Source: Paenibacillus sp. FSL R5-0766 (GTDB lineage: Bacteria > Bacillota > Bacilli > Paenibacillales > Paenibacillaceae). Taken from it: a DNA stretch of 64,000 bases. The DNA lies in contig NZ_CP150227.1 in the NCBI RefSeq assembly GCF_037971845.1, forward strand, positions 558,001-622,000, given 5' to 3'. The notes beneath the pieces were generated by a model. The model was given only the letters and a program-made list of their open reading frames with translations. It searched no databases and was not told the DNA's origin. The position numbers and the translations under genes are program-made. Shown piece by piece: positions 36,618-45,742 of the stretch; within the stretch, counting starts at the first letter, position 1, and each line of letters starts with the position of its first letter.

Positions 36618-37774
36618 TGATTACACGATCTACCATTGCTGTTTTTGAGCAGGAAATGAAACAATATGCCACGGAATTACGTGATATTGGCCTGGTCATT
36701 GACCGTGAACCTGAGCGTATAGCTGAGTTCACACATCTGGCATCTCTGCGAACCATCAATCGCATGATGATCCCGCCGGAATATGGCGGTGAACCGATCG
36801 TCACTGTAGGTCAGGAACGATATTATGGTCTTTCCTGTCTGGAAAGAGTTATCGCGATTGAGGAACTGTCAGCAGGTGATGCCGGTGTATTTCTCGGGAG
36901 CCCGGGTCCATCAATGTCCAGTGTAATCATATCAGCTCTGGCTGACTCACAACAGAAGGAGCGGTACTATTCTCATTTTCTCAAGGGACCCGCGTGGTCA
37001 TTCTTCGCTCTTACTGAACCGGAAAAGGGCTCGGATGCTACGGGTATTGGCACACGAATTTCGCGGAACAAGGAAGGCGGACTGAACCTTGACGGACAGA
37101 AGTTCTACATCGGTAATGGTAGTCGTGCCAGCATCGGACTGGTATTTGCTCAGACCAATCGTACGCCTCTCGGCATCCAGATCGCGCTGGTAGACACGTC
37201 TGTGCAGGGATTCAGCGCCACACCTCTGGATACGATGGGGGTTAGAGGTGTGCAATTGAGTCACCTTACGTTGGATGGTTTTCCGCTGGCTGAGGAAGAT
37301 ATTATCGGGCGTCATCTCAGTCCAACCAAGCGTGGATTATGGGGCGCGCTTCAGACCTTTCATCGTATGCGGCCTGGTGTCGCTGCACTTGCGCTTGGAG
37401 TCGCACGGGCAGCATATGATTATGTGAAGGAGCAGAGGTCTGTTTTCTCGGAGAGGGAGAAGGTGGAGTTAGAGCGACTGGAGATGCGCCTGCATTCAAT
37501 CCGTAGCATGATTCGCAGCGCCGCGGCGGAGATTGATGCGGATGTGCAGAAAGGGTATCTGGCTTCCCTGAGCAAAATTCGTGCTGGAGCACTGGCTGAG
37601 GAGGCCACGGAACTGGCGCTTGACCTGATGGGACCTGGTTCCATGATTGACCATCCTTTATTGAATAAATGGTATCGGGATGCGCGTGCCTTCGAATTCA
37701 TGGAAGGAACTACCTCCATTCAGAAGATCAACGTTTTCCAAGCCTATGCCAATGGAAAAATGAAGCATGCCTGA
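36617..37774 (+). CDS. Acyl-CoA (acyl-ACP) dehydrogenase
   Basis: 385 residues, full length. FAD-dependent family with FFALTEPEKGSDATGI (FAD/substrate loop), LDGQKFYIGNGSRA, and the C-terminal catalytic-base region FEFMEGTTSIQKINVFQA (Glu at the usual YEGT-like position). It would introduce a double bond into, or oxidise, the carrier-bound acyl or aminoacyl group. Its start overlaps the stop of the degenerate relative by one base. Confidence 0.88.
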   Translation: MITRSTIAVFEQEMKQYATELRDIGLVIDREPERIAEFTHLASLRTINRMMIPPEYGGEPIVTVGQERYYGLSCLERVIAIEELSAGDAGVFLGSPGPSMSSVIISALADSQQKERYYSHFLKGPAWSFFALTEPEKGSDATGIGTRISRNKEGGLNLDGQKFYIGNGSRASIGLVFAQTNRTPLGIQIALVDTSVQGFSATPLDTMGVRGVQLSHLTLDGFPLAEEDIIGRHLSPTKRGLWGALQTFHRMRPGVAALALGVARAAYDYVKEQRSVFSEREKVELERLEMRLHSIRSMIRSAAAEIDADVQKGYLASLSKIRAGALAEEATELALDLMGPGSMIDHPLLNKWYRDARAFEFMEGTTSIQKINVFQAYANGKMKHA

Positions 37775-38720
37775 TACGCTAAATAATCCTCCCGCGATGT
37801 CTGTCTATGTTAATCATATCTGTTGGGTTACGGCCGAAGATCACTTGTATACCACGGACATGCTCGATGTGGAAGATTACTATTACTTATCTCCACACAT
37901 ATATATGGAAGAGAACTATTATGACAGGTCTACTGTGCGAACCCGCTCTTTGCGATCCGATGATCAACGGGTAACTGCCGGTGATCTTGCGCTTGTTGTC
38001 ATGGAACCTTTGGCTTCTGGTACAAGTGAGCGCTGGGATCTGCTGATTCTGGCCCAGACCTATCCTGAACGTTACGCCATGAATCCACCTTTGGCCCGAA
38101 TTCTGGAGTCTACCTCCTGGAAGGTGGACTATCCACTGGCACTTTCCCATATGGGACCACTCGCTGCTACGGAAGGAGTGCAGGCTGCAGCATGGACACT
38201 AGGGAGAGAGGAACGGGGAATGTTTGTTCTGGCGGAACAACGTGTGATTGAAGAGCACGATTCTCCCGGAGATCTGTCTGATATGGCTGTTGCCTTGGAG
38301 TTAAACAGACAGTCCGGTGCTCTTGCCGTGAATTATATAGGAAAGAGAACGGTTGACGATATCGAAGGGAGTGTTATGGCTTCAGAGATTATATCCATTA
38401 TAGATGAGTTCATGGATGCTGGTCAGACGGAGAATATTCTTCTTCAATCCCGTTTACGTAGACACATAATCCCTTATTCGAAGCCAGGCATATCCTTGAT
38501 CAAGTCAGTCTACCACGTACCTGAAACTATTGATTACCAAAGTGGCGACGTGTGGATACAGCTCGCTGAACAATTACAGAACGGAAATATAAAGGTAGAT
38601 GATCGTGTTCTATTGATATCCTGGGATGGCGAACGGCTGTTATCAGCCTGTTGTGTACATGTAGTACATATGCCTGTCCTGAGTCGTCTCACACTACATC
38701 AGGAAGTGAAGACATCATGA
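37767..38720 (+). CDS. Unrecognised protein, possible degenerate thiolase-fold partner
   Basis: 317 residues, overlapping the dehydrogenase by 8 bp. The order of features (ERWDLLILAQTYPERYAMNPPLARIL, then YPLALSHMGPLAATEGVQAAAWTLGREERGMFVLAEQ) echoes a KAS III N-terminal half, with SHMGPLA where the Cys motif should be. The C-terminal part (DRVLLISWDGERLLSACCVHV) resembles the end of such folds. No catalytic residues are visible. It may pair with one of the two active KAS III-like enzymes. Confidence 0.4.
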   Translation: MPDTLNNPPAMSVYVNHICWVTAEDHLYTTDMLDVEDYYYLSPHIYMEENYYDRSTVRTRSLRSDDQRVTAGDLALVVMEPLASGTSERWDLLILAQTYPERYAMNPPLARILESTSWKVDYPLALSHMGPLAATEGVQAAAWTLGREERGMFVLAEQRVIEEHDSPGDLSDMAVALELNRQSGALAVNYIGKRTVDDIEGSVMASEIISIIDEFMDAGQTENILLQSRLRRHIIPYSKPGISLIKSVYHVPETIDYQSGDVWIQLAEQLQNGNIKVDDRVLLISWDGERLLSACCVHVVHMPVLSRLTLHQEVKTS

Positions 38721-38739
38721 ATGGAGGAGGGGATTAAAT

Positions 38740-40119
38740 TTGAAAGGTCTGGATTACACTTCGGGATCGGTGAACCGGCTGTTAATCCGCACTGCAATAC
38801 CGATGCTGCTTGCTTCTTTGGTTAACGTAACAACGCAGCTGGTCAATGTTTTTTTTATGGGTCATACCAGTCAGACCGTGTTATATGTGCTATCACTGTA
38901 TATTCCCATTTCCTTTATCATGATTGCGCTTGTGGAAGCCATGCAATTGTCGGTTCAGGTTGCTGTCTCACGGAGCAGAGCGGAGGGTTCGCGGGCTTTT
39001 ACATCGCTACTTGGGCATATGCTTGGCAGCGCAGCTATTTTTTCAATTGTTGCTGGCGGTGTGGTTATGCTGGTGTCGCCACTTCTCTCCTGGTTTTATG
39101 CCGTCCCTATGGATGTAAGGCCCATGTTTACCATTTATGTGGCGGGCATGATGGCAGCAGGTGTGCCCGCTGTGCTCGCAGCGGTGGGTGGTGCCGCATT
39201 GCGTGGGTTGGGCCGGGCTCAAGCGGCAGCGTGGAATTCCGTAGGTACGGCTTCGCTCAACATTATGCTGGTGTACTGGTTCGTTTCGGTGGCTGGAATG
39301 GAATTGAAGGGAATTGTATACGCCAATCTTATTTCTTCAACACTCTCTTTGCTCATAAGCCTTCTGATTCTGATATTGAGGAAGGAATTTGTGTATGAAC
39401 GGATAACATTGGTGTGGAAACATCTCATTGCACTTCAGCAGGTAGGCATTCCCGTATTTATTTCGTACTGTCTTATCTTTTTGAGTACTTTCTTTTTCAA
39501 CAAAATCGTCAGTCGATTTGGGGAAGGGGTAGTTGCTGGGTTCGGAGTTGGATACCGAATTCAGACGATGGCTATACTGCCCGGAATCGTTATTGGATCG
39601 GCTATCGGGATCATGATTAATCATAATCTCAAAGAGGCTCATCGACCACGTGCATACGAGAGCTATCGCAGAGGCCTGGTACAGTCATTCATTCTTTATG
39701 CCGTAATTGCCGTATCCATCTGGGTATGGCGGGAACCGTTGACAGCTTTTCTGATTGCGGACCCCGTATCCCGTGCAGAAGCGGCCCGATATCTGGCAGT
39801 GGTTTCCCTTTCCTATCTGACCATGGGTCCTATGATGACAACGCTGCTTACCATGGAACAGAGCGGACGCGGCTATCAGGCCTTGCTTATGAATGCTGCT
39901 TATTTTCTGCTTATTATTGTTGCAGGGTGGGGGCTGACACGAATCTTTGATCATGTGGGATACTTCTATGGCGTCATTGCTTTTGTTAATGCAGCGAGTT
40001 TATTATGCATCTTACCCGTGATCAGGCTGTTCAAAAAGGACTATACAGATTCATCCGGGCATAAACCAACTGACGCGGATGAGCAGGAGGGTCTAGCTGC
40101 TCAGAGTTATTCGACCTAG
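38740..40119 (+). CDS. MATE family efflux transporter
   Basis: 459 residues with twelve hydrophobic segments in two halves (GSVNRLLIRTAIPMLLASLVN and LIALQQVGIPVFISYCLIF are the MATE N- and C-half starts). Cation-coupled exporter of amphipathic or cationic compounds. It starts at TTG 38740, with GGAGGAGGGG 7 nt upstream. It is the only transporter in the cluster, so it is the likely exporter or self-resistance pump for the product. Confidence 0.9.
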   Translation: MKGLDYTSGSVNRLLIRTAIPMLLASLVNVTTQLVNVFFMGHTSQTVLYVLSLYIPISFIMIALVEAMQLSVQVAVSRSRAEGSRAFTSLLGHMLGSAAIFSIVAGGVVMLVSPLLSWFYAVPMDVRPMFTIYVAGMMAAGVPAVLAAVGGAALRGLGRAQAAAWNSVGTASLNIMLVYWFVSVAGMELKGIVYANLISSTLSLLISLLILILRKEFVYERITLVWKHLIALQQVGIPVFISYCLIFLSTFFFNKIVSRFGEGVVAGFGVGYRIQTMAILPGIVIGSAIGIMINHNLKEAHRPRAYESYRRGLVQSFILYAVIAVSIWVWREPLTAFLIADPVSRAEAARYLAVVSLSYLTMGPMMTTLLTMEQSGRGYQALLMNAAYFLLIIVAGWGLTRIFDHVGYFYGVIAFVNAASLLCILPVIRLFKKDYTDSSGHKPTDADEQEGLAAQSYST

Positions 40120-40152
40120 ATATAACCAATATCAAATAAAGGAGGTCTCTTT

Positions 40153-41286
40153 ATGAAAGCTCCGGAACCTGCATACCTGGTACGCCGCATCGGCGAAACG
40201 TTGATTGCAGCCGATGAGACGTTCAGCCAGTTCTATCAGATTGAACCCGCTGAAGAATTGGAGACACGTCCGATCCCCCAGCTAGATGGCATTGACCCTC
40301 CAGATGAGCCTTATTTTTCACTGGAACCTCTCGTAGGTCAAGATTCACCGCATCTCTATATGCTGGGTATTCCCTATTCGGGAGGTTCAGGTATGGAGGG
40401 ATCAAAAGTCGCGGGATTTGAGCAATCTCTTCGGGCCGAATCTTGGAAAAAGGTAATGTATCCAGCTCTGACGCAATCCCGCATATCAGGACTATATGAC
40501 ATTGGCAGTGGCCAGAGATTACTTGAATCAGTAATAATGCAGGATTTGGGTACTTGCCAAACAGATGATACGGATTCTTCCTACTCGAAGGGGCTTAACT
40601 CAGCTCTGGTATATACCGAAAGGGAAGAGGCGCTACTGTGCTGCATTGGTGGAGATCATTCCATTACGTATTCCATCCTGAAATCCATATTGAGTCGATC
40701 CAATGCAAGAATCATACTCGTCCAGTTTGATGCCCACCATGATTGCGGGGTGGATGCTATTCATCAGAGTGAGATGCATCATGCCAATTTTGTGAGGCAT
40801 CTACTGACGGAGGACGGCATCGCCGCAGTCGTGCAGATTGGTCTGCGCGGCCTTCGTTCTGTAGATCAGATGTACAAACATCCCAAATTGGTTCAGATTC
40901 CTGCAGAACAGATGACCCCGGAACGAGTGCGGACAACCCTGCTTGATATACAGCACAAGTTTCAGGCGGAGGCGGCCTATTTATCGTTTGACTTAGATTG
41001 TCTTGATCCTGGGAGTTTTCCTTATGTTGATTTTCCTATCAGTGGAGGCCCCTCATGGTTTAACACCCGAAACTGTGTGGTCGCAGCGCTGGAATCCTCC
41101 TTGCCCTACGTGGGCTTTGATATGGTGGAAGGACAGGAAGCGGAATCGGATGAATGCATTCCGGGGCAATATGAGATGGCCCTCAGAATGCTTACGTATA
41201 TGATGGATGGCATGCATCGAAATTACCTGCGACATGGAAAAGTTGCTACTAGAGTTTCTCAAGCCTTGGAGGGGACACGTAGATGA
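40153..41286 (+). CDS. Arginase/agmatinase family ureohydrolase, possibly a peptide arginase
   Basis: 377 residues, longer than housekeeping arginase (~300), with an extra N-terminal part. All manganese ligands are present: His169 (GGDHS), Asp193, His195 and Asp197 (FDAHHDCG), Asp280 and Asp282 (SFDLDCLDP). It removes urea (or guanidine) from a guanidino group. The cluster's peptide carries nine arginines, eight of them in its repeats, and peptide arginases such as OspR turn Arg to Orn in RiPP precursors, so I infer that role; deprotection of a guanidino intermediate is the alternative. AAAGGAGG precedes the ATG. Confidence 0.85.
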   Translation: MKAPEPAYLVRRIGETLIAADETFSQFYQIEPAEELETRPIPQLDGIDPPDEPYFSLEPLVGQDSPHLYMLGIPYSGGSGMEGSKVAGFEQSLRAESWKKVMYPALTQSRISGLYDIGSGQRLLESVIMQDLGTCQTDDTDSSYSKGLNSALVYTEREEALLCCIGGDHSITYSILKSILSRSNARIILVQFDAHHDCGVDAIHQSEMHHANFVRHLLTEDGIAAVVQIGLRGLRSVDQMYKHPKLVQIPAEQMTPERVRTTLLDIQHKFQAEAAYLSFDLDCLDPGSFPYVDFPISGGPSWFNTRNCVVAALESSLPYVGFDMVEGQEAESDECIPGQYEMALRMLTYMMDGMHRNYLRHGKVATRVSQALEGTRR

Positions 41287-42260
41287 TGAACTTTAGATCT
41301 TTGTATGATATGTATCGTGAACAGGTCAGAGATGAACTTCATAAGGAGCGGCAGGATGGCATTCATTTGGGGTCCTTTTATGCACTGATGAACATTATCA
41401 AGGAGATGGCTCCGCTTAAGCCAAAACAGTCTGCGGAGTCCATCTGGATGGACTATCTCGCATTTCTTCGTACAATTAATGAACACAAAAAAAGCCCCTA
41501 TTCGTTTATGGAGTGGGATGAGGTAGAGGGGCGGGAACATCTGCAGGCAACGTTGCGTGAAGGTGGGGCATTATTAACCTGGCATTATGGTTTTGTGAGG
41601 CACAATATGATTACGATTGGACAGGAAATACGTGCAGGCCATATGTCTGCCAAGCTTCCATTCTATCTGATCGCCGAGCAGGAAACAGTGGAACAGGAGA
41701 AGAAGCTGTCCGGTTGGGAGGCCATCCGCAAGTATGCAGGTGCGGAACTGCTCAATGCGGAGGATGAGATGATTGGTATCAGGCTGTATTCCCATTTGCG
41801 GAAAGGTGGATCATTCAGTCTTTTTGTAGATGGACAGACCGGATTCAATACGGATAACCATGCTGTTGAACTACCTTTTCTAAGTTCGAAAATTCGCACT
41901 CGAAGTGGTATTTTTCGTATTTTGGCCAAAACACAAAAGCCAGTATGTGTATACTTTATGACCCTTACAGAGGACTTTCGTTCCAAGATCGTTTTTCTGC
42001 CACCAGTTGTATTGGATCAGGATATTCAGGCTTCTGCTGATAGGATATACGAGCCATTTCGCGAGCAACTGTTAAGCCAACCAGCATTGTGGCGTTTCTG
42101 GGACAGGCATCACCAGCAGGTCATTCACTGGCGAGATGATGAAACGTCAATTACTGATGAAGCAGTCAGCCGTGTGGACTGGATTTCCAAGCCACTTGAT
42201 GGTTTTGGACAGCTCGGTCTAAACACGGACAGTGGAGCAGTCTATAACATCAGTTCGTAG
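41283..42260 (+). CDS. LpxL/LABLAT-like acyltransferase
   Basis: 325 residues, overlapping the ureohydrolase stop by 4 bp. It resembles the lysophospholipid/lauroyl acyltransferase superfamily: GGALLTWHYGFVRHN (the catalytic HxxxxD/E-type motif, here His with Asn) and LRKGGSFSLFVDGQTG, then FRILAKTQKPVCVYFM. Such enzymes use acyl-ACP or acyl-CoA to acylate an amine or hydroxyl. In a Gram-positive without lipid A this points to acylation of the product, possibly of ornithine side chains. Family assignment is from motif pattern only. Confidence 0.6.
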   Translation: MMNFRSLYDMYREQVRDELHKERQDGIHLGSFYALMNIIKEMAPLKPKQSAESIWMDYLAFLRTINEHKKSPYSFMEWDEVEGREHLQATLREGGALLTWHYGFVRHNMITIGQEIRAGHMSAKLPFYLIAEQETVEQEKKLSGWEAIRKYAGAELLNAEDEMIGIRLYSHLRKGGSFSLFVDGQTGFNTDNHAVELPFLSSKIRTRSGIFRILAKTQKPVCVYFMTLTEDFRSKIVFLPPVVLDQDIQASADRIYEPFREQLLSQPALWRFWDRHHQQVIHWRDDETSITDEAVSRVDWISKPLDGFGQLGLNTDSGAVYNISS

Positions 42261-42285
42261 ATGGAAGTGAGAGGAGGGGCGAAAG

Positions 42286-43593
42286 ATGCAGTCTTTTACT
42301 ACGGAGAGGCGTAACAATCTGTCGGTGCATGTGCTGCCAACTCAACAATATGCCAATGATTACGTGCAGATTAATCTGATCAATGCACAGCAAACCATAC
42401 CCTCAGCAATATTTGTCATGATCGTCCGTTTGTTAATGAACAGCTGTCGTCGCTTTCCATCGAACCGGCTACTCCAGCAACAGTTATGGTCCCTGTATGG
42501 TGCAGACCTGACCTGTCGTTTTGATTACAAAGGCGATACTCAGATTGCCTCGATCACGATGCGCATACCTCGTATAACACAAAATAAGTTAATAACTGGA
42601 ACACAGATGGAAGCCATACATAGCGCTGTGCAATTACTCGCAGGCTTGTTGTATGACCCGGCGGTTGATGATCATGGCATGTTCGATGAGATGCAGGTAC
42701 AGGATGAAATGGCTTGGACCGAACATCATTTCGCGCATGATGGAACAGATTGGGACAAGGTGGTGCAGAGCCGTTGTCTGGAATGGATGGGGTATGAAGG
42801 GCAGAACCGTCAATTGGCTCTGGATGAATTACGGCATTGTGTCATATCTCATGAGTTGTGTCGGCACTATCAGGCATTGATCCACATTCCGATCCATGTT
42901 CATGTTCTTGGTGATATTCATCCTGGGCGAATTATGGATCTGATCTGGGAACAATTTGAATGTGGGAACAGGGAAGTGTTCAAACGCTGTTGTTCGGAAG
43001 TAGAGGGGAGACAAGGTAATCCTGCCGAGCAGCGGGAGGCTGAAGCCATGATGATGGAACTGTTGGACATCCAACAGTGCAAGATCAATGTTACTTATAG
43101 TACAGGTATTCGATATGGCTCTGCTTTATATCCGGCTTTGTTTGTATTCCATACCTTATTTGGAGCGACACCCGCGTCCCGGTTGCAGGTTGAATTACGT
43201 GAACGTTCCCAGTTGGTATATCAAGTTACCAGCACATTGGATGATTTTCGGGAAACGCTTCACATTACAACGGGCACCAGCAGTGCTAACGTGACGGCTG
43301 TTCTCGAAGGAATCGATATGGAATGGAAGAGAATCTGTGACGGAGATGTATCCGAGAGGGAGTTATATACCGCTGTGCAGAATGTGATGCATTATGTTCA
43401 GGTCGGATTCGATCTGCCACATCAGGTCATTACTAATCATATGGATCAGGTGTTGAGCGAAAGTCAGATGACGACTGTACAATTCCTTGAAGAAATAGCA
43501 GAAGTAACGCCTGAAAGGGTGGCTTCCGTTGCTACCGGGTTAAGGAAAGAAGTCACATGGATTCTGTACCCTGAGAGTGAATATTCCGCATAG
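42286..43593 (+). CDS. M16 metallopeptidase-like subunit without the zinc motif
   Basis: 435 residues with the M16 (pitrilysin) layout of two similar halves, but at the place of HxxEH it has SCRRFPSNRLLQQQLWS, so it should not bind zinc. Such inactive chains pair with an active M16 subunit, as AlbE/AlbF-like and mitochondrial-processing-type pairs do. An active partner follows 15 bp downstream. Confidence 0.75.
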   Translation: MQSFTTERRNNLSVHVLPTQQYANDYVQINLINAQQTIPSAIFVMIVRLLMNSCRRFPSNRLLQQQLWSLYGADLTCRFDYKGDTQIASITMRIPRITQNKLITGTQMEAIHSAVQLLAGLLYDPAVDDHGMFDEMQVQDEMAWTEHHFAHDGTDWDKVVQSRCLEWMGYEGQNRQLALDELRHCVISHELCRHYQALIHIPIHVHVLGDIHPGRIMDLIWEQFECGNREVFKRCCSEVEGRQGNPAEQREAEAMMMELLDIQQCKINVTYSTGIRYGSALYPALFVFHTLFGATPASRLQVELRERSQLVYQVTSTLDDFRETLHITTGTSSANVTAVLEGIDMEWKRICDGDVSERELYTAVQNVMHYVQVGFDLPHQVITNHMDQVLSESQMTTVQFLEEIAEVTPERVASVATGLRKEVTWILYPESEYSA

Positions 43594-43608
43594 TACAGGA
43601 GGGAAATC

Positions 43609-44826
43609 ATGAGTAGTACCACATTAAATTCATGTGTCTGCAAGCGTTTATCCAACGGCCTGAACGTGAGTATACTGCCACAACCCAAATATAGTCATAC
43701 ATTTGTATCCTGTTCTGTACCCTATGGGTCCATTCACGATATTACGCTTGCGGGTACGGCACATTTCCTCGAACACATGATGTTTTATAATCCCGATGGT
43801 CAGTCCGTCAAATCACTTCTTCATGCCGAAGGGGCCTCAACGTCGGCGCTGACGCGTTATGATGTAACGACGTACCAACTTGCTTGTACAGGCAATCTAA
43901 GGAACAGCCTTCAACTTTTTATGAATATGATTGCAACCCCCTATTTCACGAAAGGAAACATTGAGCGTGAGCGGGCGGCGATTCATCAGGAACTGGAAAT
44001 GTACAAGGATCAACCCTCCTGGCTGGCTCTTCAGCAATTGTTGCAGATGATGTATGGTAACGACCATCCAATCACACAGGATGTTGCGGGCACACCGGAG
44101 AGTATTGCCGACATTACCGTAGAATGGCTGAGCAATGCCTATACAAGTCATTATGCGGCTTCTCGAATGTCTGTGGCAGTAGTGGGACCTGTTGAACCGA
44201 CGGAGATATTCGAATGGTTAGAGAACTTTTCGATGGATCAACCCAAGATCATGTCCCCTACTCCATTCATTCAGCCGTTGCAGGAACAGGACGAGACTTA
44301 TAAGGAAATGAATGGTGGATCTTCGATACCTCTTGTCCGGTTTGGCTTTCAGGAAGAGAAGCCGGTTACGCAATTGGAGACTCAGGTTGCAACCATGATT
44401 GGTATCGAAGCCCTTTTAGGAGAGACTTCAACATTCTTTACAGAGAGTGTGAAGTCAGGTTTGCTCGGGAAGGGGAGTCATTGGGATCACTATTACAGGC
44501 AGGAATTTGCTTTCTCCAATGTCTGTGGGTATTCCGTTGATCCCGTTGAATTACATCAACGAGTTAAGGAAGAATGCAGTCGCATTCAGGACCGTATGCT
44601 CTCTTCCGAAGATATACACTATGCTCGGATGAAGTGGATCAGTAACCACTATGCAGATATGGATTCATTGAAAAAACGTTGCATGCACATCTCTGAATAT
44701 GGCGTTATCGGGCTGGATTACATGCAAATGAGCGAATGTGCTATGAAACTGACGGATGAGGAGATCGGAATCCACCTAAGACGTATAGCGAAACCGAGTC
44801 ATCTGAGGATGTCCGTTGTTCGTTGA
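43609..44826 (+). CDS. M16 family zinc metallopeptidase, active subunit
   Basis: 405 residues. Zinc site HFLEH (His52, Glu55, His56) in GTAHFLEHMMF, and third ligand Glu128 in AAIHQELEMYKD, as in the HxxEH-x~74-E pattern. M16 pairs process precursor peptides in several RiPP systems (AlbE/AlbF of subtilosin, PqqF-type). Together with the inactive subunit it likely removes the leader or cuts the repeat core. AGGAGGG precedes the ATG. Confidence 0.85.
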   Translation: MSSTTLNSCVCKRLSNGLNVSILPQPKYSHTFVSCSVPYGSIHDITLAGTAHFLEHMMFYNPDGQSVKSLLHAEGASTSALTRYDVTTYQLACTGNLRNSLQLFMNMIATPYFTKGNIERERAAIHQELEMYKDQPSWLALQQLLQMMYGNDHPITQDVAGTPESIADITVEWLSNAYTSHYAASRMSVAVVGPVEPTEIFEWLENFSMDQPKIMSPTPFIQPLQEQDETYKEMNGGSSIPLVRFGFQEEKPVTQLETQVATMIGIEALLGETSTFFTESVKSGLLGKGSHWDHYYRQEFAFSNVCGYSVDPVELHQRVKEECSRIQDRMLSSEDIHYARMKWISNHYADMDSLKKRCMHISEYGVIGLDYMQMSECAMKLTDEEIGIHLRRIAKPSHLRMSVVR

Positions 44827-44856
44827 GCAAGAAGAGTAGGGAGAGGGGGTGGCCTT

Positions 44857-45618
44857 GTGATACCTGCATTTACAGGATGGAAGGGATCCGCTGAGGTTCA
44901 TTTTGTGGCAAATGAAGTACATATCTGGGCGCAGCCTCTTCCGCACAAGGGAGAGGTTTTTTTGTCTAGGTTGGATATAGACACCTGTGTACTGAGCGAG
45001 GATGAAATTGAACGTGTACAGAGAAAACAGAAACAATCCATGAATGATGCTCGGAAGCTGGTTATGTCGCGTACATTTCTGAGAGAAGTACTGGCAATGT
45101 ACACGGGTCAATCAGCGTCAGATATTCATATTGAATATGGGGCTTCAGGCAAACCCTATGTTCAGAGCGGACCACAGTTTAACCTTTCTCATACCGAAGG
45201 ATGTTGTGTACTGGCATTAGCGGCTCATACAGAGCTGGGAATTGATCTTGAGCATGTACGTCCGTTGCTGCAGATGAGCGCGGTGATCAGCCGATTTTTG
45301 ACGGAAGAGGAGAAGTGTTATGTACTGGATCACAGGGAGGAAGAACAGGTAACGATCCGGCGTGTTTGGCAAGTTCTCACACAAAAAGAGGCTTGGATTA
45401 AGGCGTGTGGTCAATCTCTGTCCGGACAGTGGCGAAAACTGAATACGATGGTGATGGGAGAAGGGTTAGATGGGCATCACGTTGTGGAACGGGAAGGGCA
45501 ACATTATAATTTGCAGTCTTTGAACGTAGGTCCGAATTATTCCGCCACCTTATGCACTACAGGGAAGACAAGACCACTTGTACGCTGGATGAATGTTGCT
45601 GATAATAAACAAAGCTAA
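44857..45618 (+). CDS. 4'-phosphopantetheinyl transferase (Sfp type)
   Basis: 253 residues from GTG 44857 (GAGAGGGGG upstream). Sfp-family motifs: GKPYVQSGPQFNLSHTEG, GIDLEHVR and LTQKEAWIKACG (Mg ligands Asp, Glu and Glu). It transfers phosphopantetheine from CoA to Ser43 of the cluster's carrier protein. It is the last gene of the co-directional run; its presence supports a self-contained carrier-protein pathway. Confidence 0.93.
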   Translation: MIPAFTGWKGSAEVHFVANEVHIWAQPLPHKGEVFLSRLDIDTCVLSEDEIERVQRKQKQSMNDARKLVMSRTFLREVLAMYTGQSASDIHIEYGASGKPYVQSGPQFNLSHTEGCCVLALAAHTELGIDLEHVRPLLQMSAVISRFLTEEEKCYVLDHREEEQVTIRRVWQVLTQKEAWIKACGQSLSGQWRKLNTMVMGEGLDGHHVVEREGQHYNLQSLNVGPNYSATLCTTGKTRPLVRWMNVADNKQS

Positions 45619-45649
45619 GGATAATTTTAAATTATAACTCACATATCTA

Positions 45650-45677
45650 TTGTCTAAACATTGACATTACCTATAAT
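45650..45677 (+). promoter_or_regulatory. Promoter of the S9 peptidase gene
   Basis: TTGTCT (45650-45655), 16-nt spacer, TATAAT (45672-45677). It suggests that the peptidase is not simply the last gene of the cluster operon. Confidence 0.6.
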
Positions 45678-45742
45678 ATGGACAAATGGTACCTTAATTT
45701 ACCAATGTTAAATTCGTTGGTTCAATTCCAAGGAGGTTTGTC

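Noticed and set aside
36617..37774. Fatty-acid degradation operon
   Set aside because: The acyl-CoA dehydrogenase has no hydratase, thiolase or CoA ligase beside it; its neighbours are carrier-protein and peptide-processing genes.
45661..45677. TTGACA close to TATAAT as the promoter of the S9 peptidase
   Set aside because: The spacing is only 5 nt. TTGTCT at 45650 with 16-nt spacing to the same -10 box is used instead.
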